Source of the DNA: Streptomyces rugosispiralis
GTDB taxonomy: Bacteria > Actinomycetota > Actinomycetes > Streptomycetales > Streptomycetaceae
Direction: 5' to 3'
Assembly: GCF_024505145.1 (NCBI RefSeq)
Contig: NZ_JANIAA010000010.1
Location: 62,001-126,000, forward strand
DNA length: 64,000 nucleotides
A program made the translations under genes and the position numbers. This document shows positions 7,639-16,265 of the stretch, in pieces. Each line of letters begins with the position of its first letter. Within the stretch, counting starts at the first letter, position 1. The notes below the pieces were generated by a model. The model was not told the DNA's origin. It saw only the letters and a list, made by a program, of their open reading frames with translations, and did no database searches.

Positions 7639-10600
7639 TCATTTGATCACCTCAGGCGCCTTCGCTTGGGGCAGCCTCAGGGGGTCTGCGGGTTCTTCAA
7701 GCCATCGACGCAAGAGGGGCAGCAGGACGTCAGAGTTGACTGGCTTGGCCAGGCAGGCGGACGCGCCTGCCTCGACAGCCAGCTCCTGGCCGCCGAGCGG
7801 ACCCCGCGAAGTCAGCGCGATAATGGGCATTGCACTGCGCTCCGGCGTCCGGCGAATCTTCGCGATCGTCGTCGGTCCGTCCACCGCTGGCGGCATGACG
7901 TCGATTACGAGAACCTTGATGTCGTCGCGCTCTTCCAGAGCATCGAGGGCCACGCTGCCGTTCTCGGCATAGCTCACGTCCAGACCATGGTGTTCCAAGA
8001 GGTTGGCCAGTGCGAAGACGCTGCGTATATCGTGGTCGACGATCAACACCTTCTCACCGTCAAAGCGGATGTCCCGTTCCAACTCCGAAAATTTCCGATG
8101 CTGAGTCAAGCCCCCTGACTGCCCTCGGGCGTCAGACAGGTCAGGCAGTGCCGTCTGCCAATGAGGCAGGGCTGCAGCCCTTTGACGGTGACTGATGAGC
8201 GCAGCGAATTCATTCTGTGCCTCTGCTACCTTTTCGTCGTCCCGTGATAGTCCGCTCGGATGCAGCGGCAAGTACAGCGTGAACGTCGAGCCGTGACCTG
8301 GTTCGCTCCGTGCATGGATCTCACCGCCGAGCAGCCTCGCGATCTCTCGTGAAATGCTGAGCCCGAGGCCCGTACCTCCGTACTTTCGGCTCTTCATTCT
8401 GTCCACTTGCTTGAACGCGTCGAAGATGACTTCCATCTTGCTGGCCGCGATACCGATCCCAGTGTCCATCACGGTGAACGCGACGACATCGGCGTCTGGG
8501 CCTGACAGCGCCTCGGCCTCAAGAAGCTGCTGCCGGATAGCCAGCGGCACCTCTATGCCAGCAGGGTGAATGGTCACCTCGATCTCACCGGAGTCGGTGA
8601 ACTTGATCGAGTTGGACACCAGATTGCGCAGCACTTGCAGCAGCCGGTGTTCGTCGGTGAGTAGCGTGGGGGGCAGTTCGGGAGATACACGTACCGAGAA
8701 GTTGAGGTCCTTTTCCGCTGCCAATGGACTGAAGAGGGCCTTCAGGTAGTCGGCGAGCTCTGCGAGTGTGGCAGGATTGGTGGAGACCTTCATCTTGCCC
8801 GCCTCAACCGTCGACAGGTCGAGGATGTCATTAATCAGCTGCAGCAGATCGGAGCCAGCACCGTGGATGGTCTCGGCGAACTCGACCTGCCTCTGGGACA
8901 GGTTCTTTTCGTCGTTGTCGGCGAGTAGCTTGGCCAGGATCAACAGCGAGTTGAGCGGTGTACGCAACTCATGCGACATGTTCGCCAGGAACTCGGTTTT
9001 GTGGCGCATGGAGACTGCGAGTTGCTCGGCACGTTCCTCCAGGACCTGCCTGGCTTCCTCGATCTCGGCGTTCTTAACCTCGACCTTGTGATTTTGCCGT
9101 GTCAGTAGCTCGGCTCTCTGTTCCAGTTGAGCGTTGGACTCCTGGAGGGACCTCTGTCGTTCCTCCAGTTCCGCCGTCTGATGGCGCAGTTTTGCGGCAA
9201 TCTCCTGAGATTGGCTTAACAACTGTTGGGTTTGCTGTTGTTCCAGGATCGCTGCACTGCTGAGCTGGATGAGATTGGCGACTTTATGCGGGATGTCAGG
9301 GCGGCGTTCACCTAGCCAGCGTTGCGCCTCGGCCACTCGGGTGGCAGAGAGCAGGTCTTCATCTCGGGCGCGTTCTTCCATGACGATGAGCCACTGCTGG
9401 AAATCGGCGTCTTCCTCGACCCAGACAGAGAGTCTGTCCCATTCCCGAATTAAAGCCTCGTGTGCGATCTCTGCTGTCTCGGGTCCGTCAGGTCCCAGGA
9501 TGACAAGACGTCGGTCCGGTTCGGCAAGTAGCTGGGCGATGTACCAGTCAGTGCTGAGATGGGAGCGTTCGGCGGTGACGCGAACGGCGCTGGCCGCCCC
9601 ACCGCGGGCACGGATCATGGAAAGCAGGGCGCGACGGATGCGTTGCTCATCCAGTCGGAGTTGTTCGTGCAGCCAGTAGTAGGCCTTCTCTGCATGCTGG
9701 TTCAGGGCTCCGGCAACGCCTCCGAGGCCGTGATAGCTGTCGAAACTGATCTGGCGTTCACGCTGTAGGGGCCATAGTTCGGTCAGAGTGAACTCCAGGA
9801 GCGGCAGACTACCTGCCGCCCTACTGGCTTCACCCGCGATCGTCTCCGCCAGTCCCGGGCTGAAGGCCACGCCAGCAAGCTGTGCCGGCTCCACGATCAC
9901 CCGCGTCAGTGCTGCCTCGTCCAGCGGGGAGACGTTCAACTGCCGATCCTGTAGCCGGGAACCGATATTGGGCAGTTCCAGCAATTCGGGAAGAAAGTCG
10001 GCACGCAGTGTGCAGACCAGACGTACGTTTGCGTCTTGCACTGTGTCTGGGGGCGGTAGCAGATGCTGCAGGAACTCCAGCGCCTTCTCCGTTTCCGGAC
10101 TCCCGCTAAGCACCTCCTCGAACTGATCCCCAATGAGGGCTAGGCGTTCGCCGGTTAACAGGGCAACCTTCGAAGCTACGGGCCAGAATCCGTCCTCGCG
10201 CAGTGCCCGGGCTCGATGGTCCAACTGTTCAAGGGAGTGGTTCGCTCCAGGATGCTCAAGATCAAGCAGGGCCCGAGCAACTGATTCATAGGGGGTCACT
10301 CCCGGTCGGAAGGACGCCACGGTCCATCCGTCGGCCGAGAGCGCAGGCTGCAGTCCAGCCGCAACTAGGGACGACTTGCCGACACCGGAAGGGCCGGTGA
10401 CGACAACGAGCGGCTGAGCCCTCACCATCTCCCGGAGCCGCTTGACCTCACGCTCGCGCCCCACGAAGATGCCTGCCTGAGCGTCTGCGGCTGTGAACGC
10501 CCGCAGCCCTCGGTACGGACACGGAGGAAGTACCAACCGACCCAGGACCTCGGACCATGCGGCCGCTACCTCCGACAGGGGCACCGCATACGCATCTTGC

Positions 10601-11208
10601 GCTGCGCCTCCTTTGCTGGCGATGGCGAGCATTCCTACTGCTGCATCGCCCCAGCGATCCGTCGCCACAACTGGCGTGCCGCTGTATCCCGGCTGAGCTC
10701 GCAAGGCGGCCTCGGCGCGGGCATCGAGCTGGATCAAACCACCACCGACTGCTCCCCGTATGGAGCAACTTGCCCAGGCCCCCTTGTCCTTTCGGTCGGG
10801 GGCACTTGGATAGCCGAACACTGATACCTGCGAATCGGGGGTCAGGCCAATACGCGCATCGACTAACCGCGCTGGCCCGGCTCCAACGGGCAGAGTGTCC
10901 CCACCCACAACGACCAAGCCGGCTACATCGCGTCCAGAGCCGCTTGGCCCGGAGGGCGGATCCCACGCCTCCACTCGACAGATACGAAGCGGTGCGCCGT
11001 CGGTGTCGCCGAGCAACACGAACTCAACCTGAACTCGTGCGTCGTCACTGGGGCGTTCAAGGTGGTGCTTGTCGCGTCCGAGCGCTGCATTGACGACATG
11101 CGCGCATGTGACGATGTGCCGGTCTCCGACGACGAACCCGAGGCCGATGGGAGCGCCCGAGCCCGCTGACCGGATCTTTACGATGAACCCTTCCCGTCGA
11201 GCATGCAT
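7639..11208 (-). CDS. Trypsin-like protease / nSTAND1 NTPase / hybrid histidine kinase / receiver fusion
   Basis: The ATG at 11208 is taken; a TTG nine bases upstream overlaps the preceding stop. In ~1190 residues, numbered from the TTG, four known parts follow each other. Residues ~10-225 form a trypsin-like domain (His in 'VTCAHVV' ~40, Asp in 'GRDVAGL' ~97, Ser in 'GYSGTP' ~179). Residues ~235-640 form an nSTAND1 NTPase (Walker A 'GPSGVGKSS' ~275, Walker B 'LALIGDQFEE' ~360). Residues ~655-740 form a coiled coil. Residues ~740-985 form a kinase core (phospho-His in 'NMSHELRTPLN' ~749, N box 'LRNLVSNSIKFT', 'DTGIGI', 'GGTGLGLSIS'). Residues ~1055-1175 form a receiver (Asp in 'VIDVMPP' ~1106, Lys in 'AKPV' ~1158). 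All catalytic residues seem present. Family members usually end in WD40 repeats, so the kinase replaces the usual sensor. No transmembrane helix: cytoplasmic. Confidence 0.88.
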   Translation of the reverse strand: MHARREGFIVKIRSAGSGAPIGLGFVVGDRHIVTCAHVVNAALGRDKHHLERPSDDARVQVEFVLLGDTDGAPLRICRVEAWDPPSGPSGSGRDVAGLVVVGGDTLPVGAGPARLVDARIGLTPDSQVSVFGYPSAPDRKDKGAWASCSIRGAVGGGLIQLDARAEAALRAQPGYSGTPVVATDRWGDAAVGMLAIASKGGAAQDAYAVPLSEVAAAWSEVLGRLVLPPCPYRGLRAFTAADAQAGIFVGREREVKRLREMVRAQPLVVVTGPSGVGKSSLVAAGLQPALSADGWTVASFRPGVTPYESVARALLDLEHPGANHSLEQLDHRARALREDGFWPVASKVALLTGERLALIGDQFEEVLSGSPETEKALEFLQHLLPPPDTVQDANVRLVCTLRADFLPELLELPNIGSRLQDRQLNVSPLDEAALTRVIVEPAQLAGVAFSPGLAETIAGEASRAAGSLPLLEFTLTELWPLQRERQISFDSYHGLGGVAGALNQHAEKAYYWLHEQLRLDEQRIRRALLSMIRARGGAASAVRVTAERSHLSTDWYIAQLLAEPDRRLVILGPDGPETAEIAHEALIREWDRLSVWVEEDADFQQWLIVMEERARDEDLLSATRVAEAQRWLGERRPDIPHKVANLIQLSSAAILEQQQTQQLLSQSQEIAAKLRHQTAELEERQRSLQESNAQLEQRAELLTRQNHKVEVKNAEIEEARQVLEERAEQLAVSMRHKTEFLANMSHELRTPLNSLLILAKLLADNDEKNLSQRQVEFAETIHGAGSDLLQLINDILDLSTVEAGKMKVSTNPATLAELADYLKALFSPLAAEKDLNFSVRVSPELPPTLLTDEHRLLQVLRNLVSNSIKFTDSGEIEVTIHPAGIEVPLAIRQQLLEAEALSGPDADVVAFTVMDTGIGIAASKMEVIFDAFKQVDRMKSRKYGGTGLGLSISREIARLLGGEIHARSEPGHGSTFTLYLPLHPSGLSRDDEKVAEAQNEFAALISHRQRAAALPHWQTALPDLSDARGQSGGLTQHRKFSELERDIRFDGEKVLIVDHDIRSVFALANLLEHHGLDVSYAENGSVALDALEERDDIKVLVIDVMPPAVDGPTTIAKIRRTPERSAMPIIALTSRGPLGGQELAVEAGASACLAKPVNSDVLLPLLRRWLEEPADPLRLPQAKAPEVIK

Positions 11209-11213
11209 GTGGG

Positions 11214-11534
11214 TCAAGCGCGCTTCCAGACCACCCGGACGGCGAAGTTCACCTCTGCCGTCCCCTTAGCGATGATCACGCCGCTTTCGCCACCGATCTT
11301 CAGCCCGAACTCAATCTCCATCTCATCCGGCTTAAGCTCTCGGACCGTTTCAGAGACCTGCGACAGAGCCGGCCTCACGCGGTCCAGCGCTTGGCGGAGC
11401 GAGGTTTGGGCTCGGGCTACCACGCCGTCGTCCGCTGCAAGTTCCAGGTCAGAGCCCACCAAGCCGCCGTCAACCTCGAAGACGGCAGTGCCTTCGCCAT
11501 CATCGTCCACTGTCATCATGACGAGTTCCGCCAC
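11214..11534 (-). CDS. Trypco1-domain protein (trypsin co-occurring domain 1)
   Basis: A GTG at 11534 with AGGGGG four bases upstream starts 'MAELVMMTVDDDGEG' and gives 106 residues. The order is strand-rich N-terminus, central helix ('LRQALDRVRPALSQVSETVREL'-like), then 'PDEMEIEFGLKIGGESGVI' and 'GTAEVNFAVRVVWKR'. This is the Trypco1 pattern, a small domain named for standing beside trypsin-like proteases in bacterial conflict systems. The stop lies within or six bases before the start of the large protease-kinase gene, so the two form an operon. Trypco1 is thought to be a partner or regulator of the protease; its biochemistry is not known. Confidence 0.85.
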   Translation of the reverse strand: MAELVMMTVDDDGEGTAVFEVDGGLVGSDLELAADDGVVARAQTSLRQALDRVRPALSQVSETVRELKPDEMEIEFGLKIGGESGVIIAKGTAEVNFAVRVVWKRA

Positions 11535-11855
11535 AGTGCCCCCTTGCGCTCGGCGAGCCCCCAGCCATGGGGCCAGCAACAATGTCCCTCATCCTGTGAC
11601 ATCCAGTACTGTCGTCGCAGGGAAATCCAGGAGAGATTCCGAAGGTATCGAGCCACTCTCACGCTGTGCGGCGTATGGAGGACGGTGGACGTCCAGCATG
11701 TGTATGCATGGGTGGGCGGAGAGTCGGGGGGAGGCTCCGCCGCCCGTCACTCGTGTCCCGGCTGTCTCCCGCTGCCCTTCTTCGTAAAGACCGGGAGATG
11801 GCGGAGTGCGTCCCGCCGGGCGCGGGGAGGTCAGCGCCCGGCAGGGGCCTCGGGA
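11535..11855. other. Upstream region of the Trypco1 operon, no gene seen
   Basis: The ~320 bases hold the promoter side of the Trypco1/protease-kinase operon. The part at 11535-11700 is less GC-rich. I see no defensible promoter hexamers and no coding pattern. Confidence 0.4.
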
Positions 11856-12350
11856 CTACTCGCTGAGCAGCTGGTGGAGGAAGACAGAGTTGGCCGCCAC
11901 GTCGTGGCCGAGGGCCACGGTGTGCTGGAGCAGTTTGTCCAGGTGGTAGGCAACGCTCCGCCGGGCGTCGCTGCTGCCACTGCCGCCAGTCGGAGCGAGG
12001 CCGAGGATGTCGGGGTAGCGGTCCTCGGTCACGCCGTGCATGAAGTCAGCCTCGCTGAGCGTGCGGCGGCAGCCCCCGACGGCCGGGGCGGCGTCGCGCT
12101 CGATTCGCGGGAACAGCACCGCCTGCGCCAAGCCGCCGGTGGCCAGCTTCAGGCCGAACCAGTCCGCGAACTTGGTCGGGGTCCTGCACCTTGCGTTCCC
12201 GCTTGCCGCCGGGCTCCACAGCGGTTCGCGCCGCCCGGCCAGAACGGCCTCGGTGACCTGGGCGTGCTGGGTGGGGTGGAGGGACTTCCCCGCCAGCAGG
12301 CGCTTGCGGGCGACGTCGTACCACCCTGTGGGTGCCGGAAACTGCGTCAC
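11856..12350 (-). CDS. Hypothetical protein
   Basis: The 164-residue reading has plausible composition ('GWYDVARKRLLAGKSLHPTQ', 'QVTEAVLAGRREPLW', 'FADWFGLKLATGG', 'SVAYHLDKLLQHTVALGHDV') and ends in a helical stretch. No catalytic motif, signal peptide or membrane helix is visible and I recognise no family. The middle ('SPAASGNARCRTP') looks irregular, so this may be two pieces of an older gene rather than an intact one. It lies between conflict genes and transposase debris. Confidence 0.4.
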   Translation of the reverse strand: MTQFPAPTGWYDVARKRLLAGKSLHPTQHAQVTEAVLAGRREPLWSPAASGNARCRTPTKFADWFGLKLATGGLAQAVLFPRIERDAAPAVGGCRRTLSEADFMHGVTEDRYPDILGLAPTGGSGSSDARRSVAYHLDKLLQHTVALGHDVAANSVFLHQLLSE

Positions 12351-12424
12351 CCGAGGTGACCTGCGGGTTCGGATCTACCCGAGCGCGGGAGGCTGGCGGG
12401 TGCTGTGCGGCATCATGCTGGGTC

Positions 12425-13016
12425 GTGGCGATACGTCTGATCTATCAACTAACGTGCCAGCTCTTCGGGTGGCTTGTGCTGCTTGCCCGGTCGAGTGCGG
12501 CGAAGGACGTCGAGATCTTGACGCTCCGGCACCAGCTCGCTGTCGCGCAACGCATCCAGCCACGGCCTCGGTTTTCTTGGAGCGATCGGACTGTCATGGC
12601 AGCGCTGCTCCGGATGGTGAACAAGAAGCAGCGTGCACGGCTGGCGTTGCTGGTCACACCGCGGTCGGTCCTACGCTGGCACGCACGCCTCGTCGCCCGG
12701 AAGTGGACCTATCCACACCGCCGCCCGGGCCGACCTCCGAAGCCGGAAGCACTGCGGCACCTGATCCTGCGCCTCGCGCGGGAGAACCCGGGGTGGGGAT
12801 ATCGACGGACCCACGGCGAACTGCTTGGTCTGGGACGCAAGGTCGGCGCCTCCACCGTCTGGGAGATACATCGTGGCCACCGACCTCTTCCACATCGACA
12901 CCATCCTCTTGCGGCGCCGGTTCGTGCTGTTCTTCATCGACCATGGCGCCCGCCGCGTGCACATCGTCGGCATCACTCGACACCCGACCGGCCCCTGGAT
13001 CACCCAGCAAGCGTGT
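12425..13016 (+). pseudogene. Internally deleted rve-type transposase
   Basis: A GTG at 12425 starts 'MAIRLIYQLTCQLFGWLVLLARSS' and runs through 'DVEILTLRHQLAVAQR', 'SVLRWHARLVARKW' and 'LARENPGWGYRRTHGELLGLG' to 'STVWEI'. The frame then shifts and the sequence resumes within the integrase core as 'ATDLFHIDTILLRRRFVLFF' and 'VGITRHPTGPWITQQA' before ending. The rest of the catalytic domain is gone. The N-terminus resembles that of the remnant at 6.7-7.2 kb, so both may derive from related elements. Confidence 0.8.
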
Positions 13017-13049
13017 TCACTCGGCGAGTGGGGCCACCTTCCGCATCCA

Positions 13050-13079
13050 CCGCCCCCGGCGTCACGGCGTCGGGGGCGG
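13050..13079 (-). terminator. Hairpin downstream of the serine hydrolase gene
   Basis: Arms of 12 bases (13050-13061 and 13068-13079, one mismatch) enclose six bases, ten bases past the stop codon at 13089. No run of T follows, which is common for Streptomyces terminators. Confidence 0.6.
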
Positions 13080-13088
13080 GGATCCGGC

Positions 13089-14183
13089 TCAGTCCGCGTC
13101 GAGCTCGCCGAGCAGGGCGATGGTGAGCTCGTCGACCGGGCGGGCCCCGGACCCGGTCTCCTGGCTGAAGGTGTTCACCATCATCACCACCGCCGTCCCG
13201 CTCTCCCGGCTGAACGCCGCGCAGGTGCTGAATCCGCCGGTGCTGCCGTTGTGCCAGGTCATGGTCCGGCCGCTGGGCAGCGGGCTGAGATGCCAGCCGA
13301 GGCCGAGCCGCAGGTCGCGGTCGACGGTGAAGTGAGGCCGCTGGGTCAGCTCGATGGCGGCCCGCAAGGGCGAGCGCTCCGGATGGAGTTGGGCGCCCAG
13401 GAAGCGCAGCATGTCATCGGCGGTGCTGTAGATCGAGGTGCCCGCCGCGCTGAGCACCCGGTCGTGCCAGTCGGGAACGGCCTCCCCGTCGAGATGCCCG
13501 ACGGCCTTGCGGGAGGCCATATCCGGCCGCAGGGTCGTCGTGGTGTCCGACAGACGGAGCGGCGCGGCCACCCGGCGCCACAGCATCGCGTCCACGGCGT
13601 CGAAGGCCAGCGCCTGGCCCAGCAGTCCGAAGCCGAGGTTCGCGTAGGCGTATGTGCTGCCCGGCTCGCTGTCCAGGGTTGTCTCGCCGAGCCCGGCGGC
13701 CAGGTCGTCCAGCGTGTAGCGGGCGTACGGATCGTGGGGATCCGCTCCGGCGAGGAGGTTGGGCGGCAGCGAGGACAGACCGGAGGTGTGGGTCGCCAGA
13801 TCGGCCAGGGTGATCCGCCGGGGGCCCTTGCGCGGGACGGGGAAGCGGGCGGGCAGGACGAGCGGTGCGTCGAGGCGGGTCTCGCCCGCGCAGACGGCGC
13901 GGGCCAGGGCGGTGGCGGTGAGTGTCTTGCCGATCGAGCCGAGCTGGAACACGGTCCGGCCGTCCGGTGCCGGTGCCTCCCCGTCCTTGGCCGCGCCCGC
14001 CACGTAGGGACGTCCGCCGTGGATAACCCCGCAGACCGCGCTCGGACTGCCGGCGGCGAGCGCCCGGTCCAGTTGACGCCGTACCCGCGCGGGCAGGGTC
14101 CCGTCGGCCGCGGCGGCGGTCCCGGGCAACAGCGATACGCCCGTCGCCGCCGTCGCCACGGTAAGAAATTTCCGTCGGTCCAT
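13089..14183 (-). CDS. Secreted class C beta-lactamase-like serine hydrolase (D-Ala-D-Ala carboxypeptidase/esterase family)
   Basis: 364 residues starting 'MDRRKFLTVATAATGVSLLPG', a signal peptide with a twin-arginine-like 'RRKF'. The serine beta-lactamase-like motifs are in order: SxxK as 'SIGK' (~83-86), YxN as 'YAYANLGFG' (~180) and an HxG-type 'WHNGSTGGF' (~300). Such enzymes are exported and act on peptidoglycan peptides, beta-lactams or esters; the class cannot be split by eye. The gene starts three bases after a winged-helix regulator gene, so regulator and enzyme form one unit. The pair has chromosomal codon use and is flanked by transposase remnants. Confidence 0.88.
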   Translation of the reverse strand: MDRRKFLTVATAATGVSLLPGTAAAADGTLPARVRRQLDRALAAGSPSAVCGVIHGGRPYVAGAAKDGEAPAPDGRTVFQLGSIGKTLTATALARAVCAGETRLDAPLVLPARFPVPRKGPRRITLADLATHTSGLSSLPPNLLAGADPHDPYARYTLDDLAAGLGETTLDSEPGSTYAYANLGFGLLGQALAFDAVDAMLWRRVAAPLRLSDTTTTLRPDMASRKAVGHLDGEAVPDWHDRVLSAAGTSIYSTADDMLRFLGAQLHPERSPLRAAIELTQRPHFTVDRDLRLGLGWHLSPLPSGRTMTWHNGSTGGFSTCAAFSRESGTAVVMMVNTFSQETGSGARPVDELTIALLGELDAD

Positions 14184-14186
14184 GGG

Positions 14187-14702
14187 TCACTCCCCCGTCG
14201 TTCGGTTTCCTGTCGGCACCACGGTGGACAGCAGCACGAGCAGCGGCACCACCCTGCCCGGAGGCACCTGGTAGTGGCCGCGTCCCTCGGCCTGGAGCCA
14301 GCCGGCCGCCGTGAGCTGCTTGAGGTGGTGGTAGAGCTGGCCGGTGGTGTTCAGCCCGGCGGTCTCCTGCAGCTCGGCCGCGGAGCGGGTGCCGCGCAGC
14401 ACCGCCCGCAGCAGGGTGAGCCGCACCGGGTGGCCCAGCGCGGCGTACGGCGCGGCGTGTTGGGACCAGTCCGCGTCGAGCAGCCCGTGCGCCGCCGCGC
14501 CCTGCTGCCATTCGTAGTGCTCGCCGTTGGGCAGGTCGACCGCGCCGGTGAACAGCACCTGCCCCTGCCCCGTGAGCCGTCGGCGCAGCCCCTCGAGCGC
14601 CCAGAACACCTCGTCCCGGTCTGCCTCCGGCGGCGCGGACTCCAGTCGCGTCACCCGCTCTTCGAGCGCGGCGACCCGCTCATCGAGGGACTCATCGGCC
14701 AT
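14187..14702 (-). CDS. ArsR-like winged-helix transcriptional regulator with N-terminal coiled coil
   Basis: 171 residues. Residues 1-30 form a short coiled coil ('LDERVAALEERVTRLES'). Residues ~85-150 form a winged helix ('LGHPVRLTLLRAVL', 'SAAELQETAG', 'GQLYHHLKQLTAAGWL') with the wing in 'GRGHYQVPPGRV'. The C-terminus is hydrophobic. No metal-binding cysteine cluster is seen, so it probably responds to an organic signal or a protein. It precedes the serine hydrolase gene by three bases and most likely controls that operon. Confidence 0.8.
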   Translation of the reverse strand: MADESLDERVAALEERVTRLESAPPEADRDEVFWALEGLRRRLTGQGQVLFTGAVDLPNGEHYEWQQGAAAHGLLDADWSQHAAPYAALGHPVRLTLLRAVLRGTRSAAELQETAGLNTTGQLYHHLKQLTAAGWLQAEGRGHYQVPPGRVVPLLVLLSTVVPTGNRTTGE

Positions 14703-14867
14703 GGTTCGAGGTTACGTTATTACGGAATAACAGAGCAAGGGGATCGTTACGACAGCACCGCGATCCCATCCAGCTCCACCAACGCCGCCTCGTCCCACAG
14801 GCGTAGGACACCGATGACCGACGATGCGGCCATCACTGCTGGTCAGGGCCCTGCGGCCACGCATTGT

Positions 14868-15745
14868 GGGTGCCGATAAATCATCCGCGCAGTTCAGGCC
14901 GCTCGCTGGTACTCGTGGAGGGTTCCGCCGAGTCGGTCTCGTCTGCGGACGTCCAGGTGGGCAAGCTGGGCTTGTTGCGTGATGGGGGGCGGGTAGCGGG
15001 CGGCAGGGAGCGGCTTGTTCCAGGGCTCTGTGCGGGCGGTGCTCGTTGTAGAAGGATTCATACCCGCGCAGGGCGTGGAGGAGATGACCCTGGTTCCAGA
15101 TCAGGGTCCGGTCCAGGAGTTCGCTGCGGCAGGTCTGTATCCAGCGCTCCATGAGCGAGTCAATCCGTGGTATCCGAATGCCGGTCGTGACGACCTTGAG
15201 ACCGGCATCGGTCATCAGGGTGTCGAAGGCGGCTGTGAACTTCGAGTCGCGGTCTCGGATCAGGAACCGTGCCCTGCTGCCCGCGTCCTCGAGGTCCATG
15301 AGGAGGTTGCGTCCGAGCTGCACGATCCAGTACCCGGTCGGATGCGCGGTGACACCGAGGATCCTGATGCGACGGGTGGTGTGCTCGATGACGGCGAAAA
15401 CATACAGGCGCGCCCCTGTCAGCGCTCGGACTTCGAAGAGATCGCAGGCGAGAAGGGCCTCGGCCTGGCTGCGCAGGAAGTCGGCCCAGGTGGTGCTCTG
15501 CCGTTCGGGTGCGGGTGGGATGCCGTGCTCGCGGAGTATCTCCCAGACCGTGGAGGCGGCGACCTTGATCCCCAGCGCGGCGAGCTCGCCGTGAATCCGG
15601 CGATACCCCCACGAGGCATTTTCCCTGGCCAGACGCAGGACGAGGGCGCGGATCGATCGAATGGTGCGTGGGCGTCCACGCCGCTTGGACACGCAGGTCG
15701 CGGTATGGCACCGCCTGAGCAGCTCCCGATGCCAGCGAATCACTC
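14868..15745 (-). pseudogene. 5'-truncated IS3/IS481-like transposase
   Basis: The reading enters at 'WHRELLRRCHTATCVSKRRGR' and continues through 'LARENASWGYRRIHGELAAL', 'RLYVFAVIEHTTRRIRILGV', 'RARFLIRDRDSKFTAAFDTL', 'RWIQTCRSELLDRTLIW' and 'FYNEHRPHRALEQ'. It therefore keeps most of the DDE catalytic core but lacks the first ~90 residues, including the DNA-binding helix-turn-helix. The break at ~15745 is fused to a fragment of an unrelated XRE gene. No stop appears where the family normally ends, so the 3' end may also be altered. Confidence 0.8.
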
Positions 15746-15767
15746 CACATGGAAGACCCGCTGCGCC

Positions 15768-16036
15768 GAGGAACTGACCGATGAGGAGACCGGTCTCGCC
15801 CCCAGGCGTAGCAGATCTGGGACGAAACCGGGCTGGCCATCGAAATCGGCCGGACCGCACCAGCGTCACACCGAACTGGGCTGGTCCCCGACCGAACTCC
15901 TCCGCCGCGCCGGCATGACCAGCCCGCCATCGCCTGCCTGGAAACCAGCATCACCCTCCCCTCCACCCGCGCCCCGCCACGCGTGGCCACCGCCCTGGGC
16001 CAGCAACTCCACATCACCATCGGCTACGCAGTTTGA
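15768..16036 (+). pseudogene. Remnant of an XRE-type helix-turn-helix gene
   Basis: Pieces of one small regulator are readable in neighbouring frames: 'AEELTDEETGLAP', then 'HTELGWSPTELLRRAGMT' (the first helices of an XRE fold), then in another frame 'QPAIACLETS' and 'VATALGQQLHITIGYAV' before TGA at 16034. At least one frameshift separates the helix-turn-helix halves, and the start of the gene was removed by the transposase fragment. XRE genes of this size often accompany toxins; none is visible here. Confidence 0.6.
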
Positions 16037-16265
16037 CCAGGGGCGACGAGTTCCGAACAGCACACATCACCTCCTGGGTGCACTCCCGTCCGTGCTGTCA
16101 CCCGGGCTGACCCCGTCCCTCGCGCTCGGGTTCGATGGAAGTCGTAGGGCTGACCGTTCTCGGGACGAGCCAAGGCCACGACTGGGACAGCGTTCCGTCG
16201 GCCTCGATGCCGTGGCGCTCGTAGCTGTCCACCTCCTCCCCTCGGGAAGAGGCCAGGTCGAACAA

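Noticed and set aside
13089..14702. Serine hydrolase/regulator pair as part of a defence system
   Set aside because: Signal peptide and family point to cell-wall or ester metabolism; only the location is suggestive.
12825..14879. Plus-strand 684-codon frame opposite the serine hydrolase and its regulator
   Set aside because: The start lies in a transposase remnant and the rest is antisense shadow without motif.
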